Source of the DNA: Leishmania infantum JPCM5
Lineage: Eukaryota > Euglenozoa > Kinetoplastea > Trypanosomatida > Trypanosomatidae
Reading direction: 5' to 3'
NCBI RefSeq assembly: GCF_000002875.2
Contig: NC_009391.2
Span: 62,001 to 126,000 of the forward strand
DNA: 64,000 bases
Part shown: one piece after another, positions 9,841 to 18,495 of the stretch
Layout of the letters: each line of letters opens with the position of its first letter
How positions within the stretch are numbered: the first letter of the stretch is position 1
The notes under the pieces: model-generated
Told to the model about the DNA's origin: nothing
Seen by the model: only the letters and a program-made list of their open reading frames with translations
Database searches by the model: none
Program-made: the position numbers and the translations under genes

Positions 9841-10613
9841 CGCGACTGTCTCCATCATCCACCTTCTCTTTTCCCTGGTAACTGGTTGAGGTAGGAGGTG
9901 GATGGTAAAGGTCGCCGTGTGTTCCCTCTCCAGCGAAGGTATACCTATGTGCGTATTACTGTTGGTGTCGTGTGGGTGTTGAAGATGACGCGTGCGACAG
10001 CGTTGGCGGCGTGCCTGCATAAATCATATTGCATCGTCATCTCGTGTCTTCTCTGTGCCTCTGTTGATGCAACACCGCGAGGCTGTGCTAGCGCTTTCCT
10101 TTTTCATGATGGCTCCGAATCCTGGGTGCTCTTTCACACAAACACAGCCGCACAAGTGTGCCGGCTCGGCAGCGTGCCAAAGCGAAGAGCACGCGCTCTC
10201 CGGGCTGCGGAGGGTGTGAATTTCACGCGGTGCGCCGATATCGGTCTCGTATTGATGCATTCAGAACACTACGTATTGTCGGTGTCGTATGGATGGCCGC
10301 TCTGTCTAGCGCTGACGCGATGGTGCCGGCACCGTCGGCGTTGTGAGGGTGTGCTGCTCAGTCCCTTTTCTTCCGTCCCACACTTTGGCAGAAACTGCCG
10401 ACACCTTTCATCAAGGAAGCAGATGAAGGGGGGGGGGGCATATAACCGACTGCCGAGTACGTGTGCGCCTTTTCTTCACCGCTTCTCTTGCACTGCCTCA
10501 CCTGTTTGCGAGGCACACCGTTCGCCTTTCTACCTCTCTCACGCTACCACACCCACCCACCCCTTCTTCCTCCCTCTCCCTTTGCCTATTTGTTCGCTGA
10601 CCACTGGTGCACG

Positions 10614-10649
<36 letters not shown>

Positions 10650-12047
10650 CACGTTCGCACGTGCCCCCCTTCCCCCTCCTCCTCCTCTGCGATCCAATCT
10701 CCATCAAGGCATATGCGATCTGCTGTACGGCACGAGGGGATGTGCTATCGAATTTCTTCCCCTCTCTCCTTCCTTTCCTCCACGCCTTTGGCGCCTCATC
10801 TTCCTTCCATCGCCTCTATTCTCGTTGACTGAAGCTGTTTTGACTTGCCCACCCTTTCTTGCGATGAGGCACAAGCACCTATGCACATGGACGCCTAGTC
10901 GAGTGCACACGGCGGTGATGGCTCGCCTTGCACAGTGAATGCGGACGTTCGCCCATTGTCCTCTGGCTTCCTGTATCTTCTGCTTCAACACCTTGCTTCT
11001 CTTCCATAGCCAGCCAGCGCGCCTTTCTTGCCGTCTAAAGTACTTTCTTCCTTATCGTTTTCGTCAATGGATTTCCGTGCACGTCTTCCCTCCCCCTTTC
11101 CGTCAGTGTTCCCCAGGCGCTCAGAGCTGGCGAGAAGCACCGGTGTATCGTGCGCCATCGCCTACTTCCGCTGTGTGGATGCACCACGTAATGCCGCTTC
11201 GCTCTCAATTCTTATTTGAAGTCACGTTCTTCATGTGGTCACTCGAATCCCCGCTCAGGCCTTCTTTCCATCGTTGCCGGTGCGTTAGAGTCGGTCCCAC
11301 CCATCCAGCCCCAGTTCACCGCTTCACCAGGTGAGACAGGAGATCCGAAAAGATGGGTGGCCAGGCATTCTCGTGAGCCCCCAATGAAGGTGCACACACC
11401 GTCCCTAAGGATCACCTTGAGTGACAAGGCTCGGCCGAAGCTGTACGATGGCACGCACCCCTCATCTCGGGTTGCGCAACTGTATGTTTTCCTACAGGTC
11501 GCAGCGCTTGTTGTACTCCTCGATACGTCCCCCCTAATCCCCTTCCCCCTCTTCCCTTCCCCTCTCTCGCCTCCTACCTTCTTTCTCGTGCCGGCGAAGG
11601 AAAGCAAGCATTCACACAGACGCATCGACTGTGCGTGTTGGTCATTTTCATCCGTCCTCGCCTTTTCTCTTGTGAGGGGTTTCTGTGGTTGTGTGAGGGT
11701 CATTGCCGTCGCGCTGCCGTAGTTTATTCACGGCGTTCTCTAGGCTGCCACGGCTGTGCTCTGGCCGACGTGCACAAGGCCGTTGGATGCGTTGCGCCGC
11801 TCGCGTTTTTCTTTTGCTCAAGTGCCGAGGTGCTTTCGTGCCGTCACGAATTTTTGCACGAGCGCCTCATCTCAGGCCGCGCGTGCCATTGCCGGCGTTC
11901 TTTGTACATTTCAGCTCCTGGGGCACTGCTTCTGTGTCCACCATTGGCGCAGGCTCCAGTGCGTCTGAGAGCCCGAACACCAGATATACGGACACACACA
12001 CAGGCACGCAAACACGCTTCGGCGTGGCGGGTGTGAGGAGGTAGACA
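9841..12047. other. 2.2-kb intergenic region with AT microsatellite
   Basis: No convincing gene. It includes an (AT)n run at 10619-10643, a G run at about 10430-10438, and several pyrimidine tracts (10540-10600, 10650-10690, 11525-11590). A 346-codon open frame at 9898-10938 reads through the microsatellite and pyrimidine tracts and is not credible. Confidence 0.55.
10619..10643. repeat. (AT)n dinucleotide microsatellite
   Basis: Uninterrupted alternating A/T run of 25 nt, flanked by tac/cat steps. Likely polymorphic between strains. Confidence 0.9.
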
Positions 12048-13586
12048 ATGATGCGATGGGCCGTCGACGTGACGGGCATCGATGTCGCCGAGGACTTGGA
12101 GCGAGAGCAGAGAAAGTGTGTCTACAAGGTCCCACGCGCTGCTAATGGCGAATCGTGGCACGCGGTGGATGATTGGCGACCCAACGCGAGTGAATACAGC
12201 GACGAGCTAGGTAAAGTCTGGGCATTGACCCGGGACGAGGTGCAGGATGCGATTGCGGAGCGGGCGCTGACGGCCAACGCCCTCTTTCGTAATGTTGGGC
12301 GGACCTTAGCAGGCGCACTGCAGCGCCAAGGATCCATCGCCATTGCAGCCGGCTGCGCATCCCAACTGCGCGGCGGTTGCGGTCGAGGGCTGCAGTGGGA
12401 CGGGCTGCTGAGCAATACCCAGAGCATGGCCTCGAATGACTTTGCCTGCGACGCCGTTCCTTCCACGCGCGAAGTGCGCGTATTCAGCACGTTTCTCAAC
12501 GCTGAGGGCAAGCGCACGACTGTGACCGTGAATATGACGCAGCCGACCTACCGCGGTGTCGACGTCGTGGCAGCGTTCTTGCAGCAGGCCGTGGCGACCA
12601 ATGAATCGCTCTCGCAGCGCTACTCGACGAACCCGCGCCTGTACAAGCTGTTCATCGCTGACGAGGACACGGGTGAGGAAGAGATGGCGGCGCAGCTGGA
12701 CCTCGGTGCGCAGAATTTTTCGTGCTACGCCGTTAACCCGATGCCGGCGGCGAAGCTGTTTCTCTTTCCGCAGCGCACAGCCCTGCTGAATACGACAACG
12801 CGCGACGTCAACTTGACCGTGCAGGTGCGCCCATTAGATCCGCAGGCAAAGGCAGTGCAGCGACAGTGCGTCGTGCCGGCCGACATGCTCTCCGAGTCGT
12901 TGGAGGCTACCATCTGTAGCCGTCTGCCAGCCAGCGGGATCATTCAAGGGTCTCTGCGTATCATGCATGGGCCGATGGAACTGAACATTAACGAGTACTA
13001 CAATTTCGGCGCCGGCTGCGGTCAGCCAAACTGCCCCATCGCCGAGCGCACCGTTTTGTCCCTTTTCCGGTTCGGCGTTCGGGAAGTCGTGGTAAACGGG
13101 CGTGCCGTCGAGGAGGCCCCGACAGAGGTTCTGCGCGACTTGACAGAGGACATCATCATTGACATGGGCGTTGATGAGGCAGTATCCTTCCAGCAGTTCG
13201 AGGTGATTTGCATCAACAAGTACGGCGCACGACAGCAGCGGCTGCTCTGTGTGGATGGCGAGCACCTGTACACAATGCGCCCGAACGCGTCGGAGGCGCT
13301 GCCCAAGACGACGGAGCGGACGATCAAGGACATCGAGGAAGTGCGCATCTTCGCCGACAAACCCAAGTACATGGAGATCGCCTATACGAAGAGCTCCCAC
13401 TTTGAGGAGGACCGCTTCGAGTGCACGACGACGTACAACTGTGCGCTTCTAAATGAGAAGATCCGCATCGTGCGCCGCGAACTGCGCAAGCGCGAGGCAG
13501 AGGAGCAGGCGGCGAGTGTCAAGAACGAGACGGCCATGCAGCGCTTCATGACAGGGATTCGCAGTAGGTGGTTTGGTGGGGCGTGA
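12048..13586 (+). CDS. SIN1/AVO1-like protein (CRIM and PH domains), candidate TORC2 subunit
   Basis: 512 aa. SIN1/AVO1 proteins are scaffold subunits of TOR complex 2; their CRIM domain recruits AGC kinases and a C-terminal PH domain binds membranes. Here a ubiquitin-like CRIM candidate lies at about residues 141-215, with a helix (GVDVVAAFLQQAVATNES) followed by LYKLFIADEDTGEEEM, matching the W/Y-xLxIxxEDGEVDED signature, and then the LD...F.CYAV tail. A middle beta-rich region (about 235-375) could match the Ras-binding-like domain. A PH candidate at about 380-490 opens with FQQFEVICINKYGARQQRLL, like the start of the SIN1 PH domain, has a basic turn, and ends in a long helix (NEKIRIVRRELRKREAEE). 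The start is a doublet ATG (12048 and 12051). Identification rests on by-eye domain matching and is the chief uncertainty. Confidence 0.6.
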   Translation: MMRWAVDVTGIDVAEDLEREQRKCVYKVPRAANGESWHAVDDWRPNASEYSDELGKVWALTRDEVQDAIAERALTANALFRNVGRTLAGALQRQGSIAIAAGCASQLRGGCGRGLQWDGLLSNTQSMASNDFACDAVPSTREVRVFSTFLNAEGKRTTVTVNMTQPTYRGVDVVAAFLQQAVATNESLSQRYSTNPRLYKLFIADEDTGEEEMAAQLDLGAQNFSCYAVNPMPAAKLFLFPQRTALLNTTTRDVNLTVQVRPLDPQAKAVQRQCVVPADMLSESLEATICSRLPASGIIQGSLRIMHGPMELNINEYYNFGAGCGQPNCPIAERTVLSLFRFGVREVVVNGRAVEEAPTEVLRDLTEDIIIDMGVDEAVSFQQFEVICINKYGARQQRLLCVDGEHLYTMRPNASEALPKTTERTIKDIEEVRIFADKPKYMEIAYTKSSHFEEDRFECTTTYNCALLNEKIRIVRRELRKREAEEQAASVKNETAMQRFMTGIRSRWFGGA

Positions 13587-13954
13587 CAGAGGTAGACCTG
13601 CCGCCCTCCCAGGCTCGTCTGTCTCACACGCACGGCTGTCCAGTTTGTACGTGTTCGTTTGCGGGCGTGGGCTCTTGTCTATGGAGCCGCGAGCTCCTCG
13701 TAGCCACCTCCCTTTCCCTCTTCCTTCCGCGTTCTCAGCGCCCATGTGCACAAGCACGTGTGTTGGTTCTCTTGCTGAGGCACGTGCCGTTCTGCTACGG
13801 CGTGCGCGTGTGCAGGTGCGTTCAATTACAACGGTACATACCTCTTTTCGTGCTCCTGCCTCTCTCCATTCTTTTGTTTTCTTCACTGTTTCCTTGTTTC
13901 TTTCTCTGCTGTGGAGCTGCTCAGATGACGTCGGAGGAGGGGGGCACGCGCACC

Positions 13955-14453
13955 CCTCCGCGCGTGGCATCTCCGGGTCCGGTGTGTCCAGCTCGGTCTG
14001 GGTGGACGCCGAGCAGCCCCCTCTCCCCGCCCCCATCCCGGCCGAATGCCGAGCCACTTCTGGCGGTGCGCGTGCCAAGCGCCTACGACGTGGGCGAGTG
14101 AGAGCGAGTCGTCGCTGCGGATGTCGGCGGGCGGGTCCCGGACGGCGTGGCGCCGGGGCGAGCGGCGGCAGTGAACGCGTTTGTGGTTCTCATCGGATAG
14201 GCAAAAAGTGTCCGCGCGACTCGAGCGTATGCCACACCCGGCCCTCGCACCGCCTGCTGGTGTGGGGCGCCTGAGAGCCACCCTACGGTGCGCGGGGTGG
14301 GTGGGCGGCGCTTGAGGGCACGGGCCCTCCTCGGGCGACCGGGTCGGCGCACTGCTGCAACGCGTGTCTACCGGTGCTTCGCACCACACGGATGCGGCCT
14401 GCGACAGGGTCGGGGGTGGAGCGGCGTTGGACCTCACGTTGTGCGGCAGAGAA
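13955..14453 (+). mobile_element. SIDER2-like dispersed repeat, copy 1 (499 bp)
   Basis: This block recurs with identical length at 21103-21601 and 52880-53378. It begins cctccgcgcgtggcatctcc and ends gtgcggcagagaa. By eye it differs from copy 2 at three sites (cccgg/cctgg near 14142, atcgg/attgg near 14195, cacacgg/cacgcgg near 14390). Size, GC-richness and position in a probable 3' UTR fit Leishmania SIDER2 retroposons, which can destabilise mRNAs; I cannot verify the 79-bp family signature. No clear target-site duplication is visible. The left flank here includes gatgacgtcgg. Confidence 0.7.
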
Positions 14454-14865
14454 ATAGGCGTGTCGCAAAGAAGAAAAGTTTTTAGTGCGCGCCCTACGCG
14501 TGCAAGTCGTTCAGGGTACATTTTTTTGTCGCACGGACCAGCTTGTGGGGAAAGAGAAGTCGCGATGGATGTGCAGGTGCGTTGATGCGTGCGAGTGCGC
14601 GAAATGGAGAAGAGGCACCGATCCTCGCACGCCAGTGCTGTTGAGGTCCTGTGCCACCATACCTTCTCCTCCTCTCGCCCTTCCCTCCCTTCTCCTCGTC
14701 TGGCTCCATATGGAGGAGGATGACGCTGTCACGTGATGATGTTGCGGCATCTGCACCACTGCGCGAGACGCCACAAAGCATGCTGACGAGGGCGCACAGG
14801 CGCAGCACTTTTTCGTTCTCGGTCTCTCACCTCTCCGACTCTCCCCGAGCCTTACTTCCCACCTC

Positions 14866-14911
14866 CCGCCCTCTTCTTCCCCTCTCACCCTTGCGGTCTC
14901 CCTTGATGCAG
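14866..14911 (+). promoter_or_regulatory. Polypyrimidine tract and probable spliced-leader acceptor for cytochrome c1
   Basis: C/T-rich run followed by AG at 14910-14911. No ATG lies between it and 15078, so the first ATG of the predicted mRNA is the one expected from cytochrome c1 length. Confidence 0.5.
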
Positions 14912-15077
14912 TATAACTAAACCAGCGGCACCCCGCCCCGTCTCTTTCGCTGAGGAGTAGTAGGACAGTGGTTGAGCCTTTCTTGGTACACTTACGCAGG
15001 CCCCCTCGGTCATAGTGCTCCAGCACCACCACCCATCTTCACACGTAAACCCTTTATTGCACGTACTTAAAGCAGTA

Positions 15078-15854
15078 ATGGCGGGCAAGAAGGCGCACCC
15101 CATCAAGCGTGATTGGTATTGGAACCACAATGACCGCTTCGAGATTTGGCACAGCCTTGACTGGCCCTCGGTCCGCCGCGGCCGCCAGATCTACACAGAG
15201 GTATTCGCGCCGTGTCACTCACTGGGCCGCATGACCTTCACCCACTTCCAGGGTTTCATGACCCGCGAGGAGATCAAGCAGCTGGCCTCCCAGTACGAGA
15301 TGATCGACAGCGAGCCGGATGCAGAGGGCAACCTGAACCGCCGCCCCGGCAAGCCGACGGACACCCTACCCACCCCTTACCCGAACCAGCGCGCCGCGCA
15401 GTTCGCCAACAACGGTGCTGAGCCCCCGGATTTGCAGCACGCCGTCTTCGGCAAGGAGGGTGGCTCGGACTACATCTTCTCCCTGGTGACCGGCTACAAT
15501 TGGGGCAACGGTGAGCTGATGGAGATTCCACCGTTCGCGCCTGAGCTGAAGCCCGGCCAGTTCTGGAACCCCTACTTCAAGGGATGCGTGCTCTCCATGC
15601 CGCCGCCACTCTCGGATGGCCTGGTGGACTACGAAGATGGCACCCCTGCCACTATCAGCCAGATGGCCAAGGACGTCGTGAACTTCCTGCGCTGGTCCGC
15701 CGAGTCTGAGTACGATGACCGCCGTGTAGCCTTTTGGAAAGTGATCACCACCGTAGGGCTGGTCAACTGCCTGCTCCTACACTACGGCCAGAAGAACACA
15801 AACTGGCGTATCTACGGCCGCACTACGTTCCGCTATTGGAAGAAGGCATGGTAG
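15078..15854 (+). CDS. CYC1: Cytochrome c1, haem protein of complex III (single-cysteine haem type)
   Basis: 258 aa. Cytochrome c1 passes electrons from the Rieske protein to cytochrome c in the mitochondrial bc1 complex. The haem site is FAPCH at residues 43-47: Cys46 and His47 are present but the usual first Cys of CxxCH is Phe43, so haem is held by one thioether bond. This F/AxxCH form is known only from Euglenozoa. Other c1 landmarks are the Pro-rich segment after it, the VLSMPPPLSDG motif with the expected axial Met, and a single C-terminal membrane anchor (about 216-236, VAFWKVITTVGLVNCLLL) followed by a basic tail. There is no cleavable presequence, as in other trypanosomatid c1 proteins, where targeting is internal. 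An upstream in-frame stretch from 15015 lacks an ATG, which supports the start at 15078. Confidence 0.97.
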   Translation: MAGKKAHPIKRDWYWNHNDRFEIWHSLDWPSVRRGRQIYTEVFAPCHSLGRMTFTHFQGFMTREEIKQLASQYEMIDSEPDAEGNLNRRPGKPTDTLPTPYPNQRAAQFANNGAEPPDLQHAVFGKEGGSDYIFSLVTGYNWGNGELMEIPPFAPELKPGQFWNPYFKGCVLSMPPPLSDGLVDYEDGTPATISQMAKDVVNFLRWSAESEYDDRRVAFWKVITTVGLVNCLLLHYGQKNTNWRIYGRTTFRYWKKAW

Positions 15855-16938
15855 GCCTTTCATTACCAGTCGAGGATGTGATGCTGACGCGTGCGCCATG
15901 GCCACCCTCGCGACCCCCTCTATGAAACCTCCACAGCGCACTCCTCTGCCGCTGCCGTGCGCGTCGCCCTCTTCTCCTTCGCTCCTCTCGTGTTGGCTGG
16001 TTTCATTTTTTTCTGTATCTTGCCTCTTAGGAACTTAAGCATAGCCCCTTACACAATGTACACATGTTCGTCTGTGTGTGCGTGTGTCGGTGATGTTGTC
16101 GTTGTCGCTGTTTTTCTCTACATTTCTTTCTTTAGCCTCCTGAGGGGATGAGTGGAAGGGAGTTGTAAGCGGTGTCCGTTGTTGTCGCTGTGGGATCGAA
16201 GTGGTCCGTTACTCTTCTCTCTCTCTTCGGCTCACCCCGTCTCAACGCCTTCTCCTTCCTCTGTCCCACAAGCTGTAGTAGCACTGACTTCAAGACAACC
16301 TAAAAGAAAAAGGGGAATAGCAAGACATTAGTCACAGCCCCCTCCCCCTTCCTTACTCTTGCCAGTCTGTAACGACGGGAAGGCGACCTGCAAAGTAGCG
16401 AGAGAGAGCGAAAGGGAGGGATGCACCCGGGGCAACAGGCGCACTGGAGCACGTTGAAAGCATGCCAGTGCACCCCCACCCTCCGCCCTGCTCGCTTGCT
16501 CCCTCTCCTTGGTGGTGTCTCTCTGCGGATATCCTCATGTTTGTATTTATGCCTGTTTGGCCAGTTGAGGTGATATGATGTGTAGCTGCAGTTGGCTCCC
16601 GCGTGCATTCTGGCCTGTTGCACAATGCAATGGAGAGGAGAGCAGCACCGTGGCTCGGTGAGACAATGCCACTGCTCGTGGTCCACCTTCCTCCCCTCCA
16701 TCTTCCCTTTTCTGGAGCTGTGAGGTACAGCCAATGCGCTTTGGACGCGCTTCCTCCCCTTCCCTGCTCTTCCGCGTCTTTCTTCTGTATCGCTTTGTGT
16801 GTCGCTCCGTCCACTCTCACCACACCACACCACACCTCTGTCTTTTTCGCCTCCCATCCCGGCGGCCACCGCATGTGAGCTCTTGACACACGCACGCACA
16901 CACATCTGCTCGAGCTTTAGCAGCGAGGGGGGAGTGAC
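15855..16938. other. Intergenic region, no gene seen
   Basis: Mixed T/C-rich and purine-rich sequence. Antisense open frames around 16300-16905 are Cys/Arg/His-rich chance frames. A pyrimidine tract at about 16750-16870 precedes the next gene. Confidence 0.55.
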
Positions 16939-17517
16939 ATGTTTCGGAGAACTTGCACGCCCAGGCTGCTCGCGTGCACTTCAGCGCTGCTGAAGCGCAG
17001 TGGCAAGCCAGGCGACTTGCCTGACTACAAGCAAGTCTATCTACCGTACGACACGGCGCCGACGAAGATGGAGCTTGACAGAGAGCGGCGGAAGTTCATG
17101 CACGCGTACTCTGGTCGCATGGAGCACCGGAAGATGGTAGAGGTGAAGGATGTGCCGCAGAACATGTACACATACGGCAAAGAGGGCATGTCCGTTCCCA
17201 TCTCTATCTTCAAGGATCAAGCGGACCCTGTCATCGGTCCCGAGTGGACCTATCCGGGCATTTTCGAGAACAAAATCGTGGCACAGCAATGGTACATGGA
17301 AGAGCTCTTTGACCGCGAAAAGAGCAACACGTTCGAGTCACCGTGGCAGCGGCAGGTGCTGGACAACCAAGTGAAGCGCCGCCTCGGTAAGGTTGCTTGG
17401 CGAATGTCGATGCTTAACATAAAGACCATCGACATTTTCCATAAGGAGCGGGGCGCGTCAAAAAGACCGGGCGCAGGGGATACGAAGGCCCCAGCAACGC
17501 CGGCAGGAAAGAAGTAG
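16939..17517 (+). CDS. Probable mitochondrial protein, 192 aa, function unknown
   Basis: The N-terminus (MFRRTCTPRLLACTSALLKR) is a typical amphipathic mitochondrial presequence. The body is soluble and charged, with a Tyr/Pro-rich part (about 30-45), a conserved-looking core ADPVIGPEWTYPGIFE (about 94-109) and helices QQWYMEELFDREKSNTF and KRRLGKVAWRMSMLNIK, ending in a Lys/Pro/Ala tail. The PEWTYPGIF core faintly resembles the xEYPxWL motif of mitoribosomal protein mL54, which would make this a large-subunit mitoribosome protein; that likeness is weak and is offered only as a lead. The gene sits next to cytochrome c1 in the same polycistronic direction. Confidence 0.75.
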   Translation: MFRRTCTPRLLACTSALLKRSGKPGDLPDYKQVYLPYDTAPTKMELDRERRKFMHAYSGRMEHRKMVEVKDVPQNMYTYGKEGMSVPISIFKDQADPVIGPEWTYPGIFENKIVAQQWYMEELFDREKSNTFESPWQRQVLDNQVKRRLGKVAWRMSMLNIKTIDIFHKERGASKRPGAGDTKAPATPAGKK

Positions 17518-18495
17518 TGGGCTGCCGCTCCTCTTTTTCGTCATTTTGGGGGATGCGACGGAGCCGCACCACGCTTCGTTCACGCTCGGCCACGCCTCTG
17601 TGCACTCCACGGTGTCTTTTGTGTGTCATGTGCATATGAAGGTGCAGAGATGTTGACGTTGTACTGTCCTGTCACAGCTATGTGTTTGTGTTTGTGTTAC
17701 AGGGAGAAGCAGGAAGTCTCATAACGGATCTCTCGATGCCCGCGGCTTCGGCCAGCTTTTCCACGCATGTGCACGAGACAGCGGGCGCCCTCTGCTCCGG
17801 CATTCACCTGCATTGATGATGAATGAAGTTGTGAAGCGCTGCTTTCTTCTCTCCCCCTCTCTGTATCACACGCGTCTGTGCATGCGTAAAGACTTGCAGC
17901 TGTGCGGATGCCCTCCGTCAACACTGTCTACACACGCAATAGCCTCAGTGTGCGGGCCACCATCCTGCATGTTCGCTGCACCACCATCATAGAAACGTAA
18001 TCATCTCTCCTCTTCTCATCCGCCCTTACTGACTTTCTCTTGCCCCCCCCGCTCCTCCCCTCTCTCCATCTCTCTCTGTCCCCGTGTCTCTGCGGAAGTG
18101 AAGCAGGGTCCATCAACGCATTCCTTTTATCGCCTCGCCGTGTCTTATCCCCATTCTGCAGCTTATACGTTCCTTCTGACCTCCTTTGTCTAGTTTTTTC
18201 TTCGTGGGATAGCGCTCCATGTTACCCTGGCATCGTCGGACTCCCCTCCCTCCCTGCTCTTTCCCCTTGACAGCGCATCCGCCCAGCGAGACCACACACA
18301 CACACACACACAGGCCGAGCAGGAGCTAGCTGTGTTTTGACTTTCTTTCCTTTCTTCCTGGTTGCGTAGTCGTTGCTATTGTCGCTGCGCGTTTTCGCCC
18401 CTCCTTACTTTCGCCCTTTCGTTCGGCTGCTGCGCCCCCCCCCTCCCTCTTCGTCCCTCCGCGTGGGCGCACGGAAACACGTTTCACTTGTGCCG
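17518..18495. other. Intergenic region with CA repeat and pyrimidine tract
   Basis: No gene seen. Pyrimidine tracts lie at 18006-18085 and 18330-18460, with a CA repeat at about 18293-18312. The second tract is immediately upstream of the next start codon, so the in-frame extension upstream of 18496 (Pro/Ser/Leu-rich) is most likely untranslated. Confidence 0.55.

Larger units (their letters stand above)
13587..15077. other. Intergenic region carrying a 499-bp repeat copy
   Basis: The 3' flank of the SIN1-like gene holds repeat copy 1 (13955-14453). After it comes GC-rich sequence, then a pyrimidine tract leading into cytochrome c1. No other gene is seen. Confidence 0.6.

Noticed and set aside
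9898..10938. 346-codon open frame after the 109-aa gene
   Set aside because: It reads through an AT microsatellite and C/T tracts (Ile-Tyr repeats, Pro runs) and has no family resemblance.
14083..14352. Conserved 89-codon antisense frame in all three repeat copies
   Set aside because: It is conserved only because the DNA copies are nearly identical; composition is Arg/Pro/Thr-rich without domain features, and SIDER elements are non-coding.
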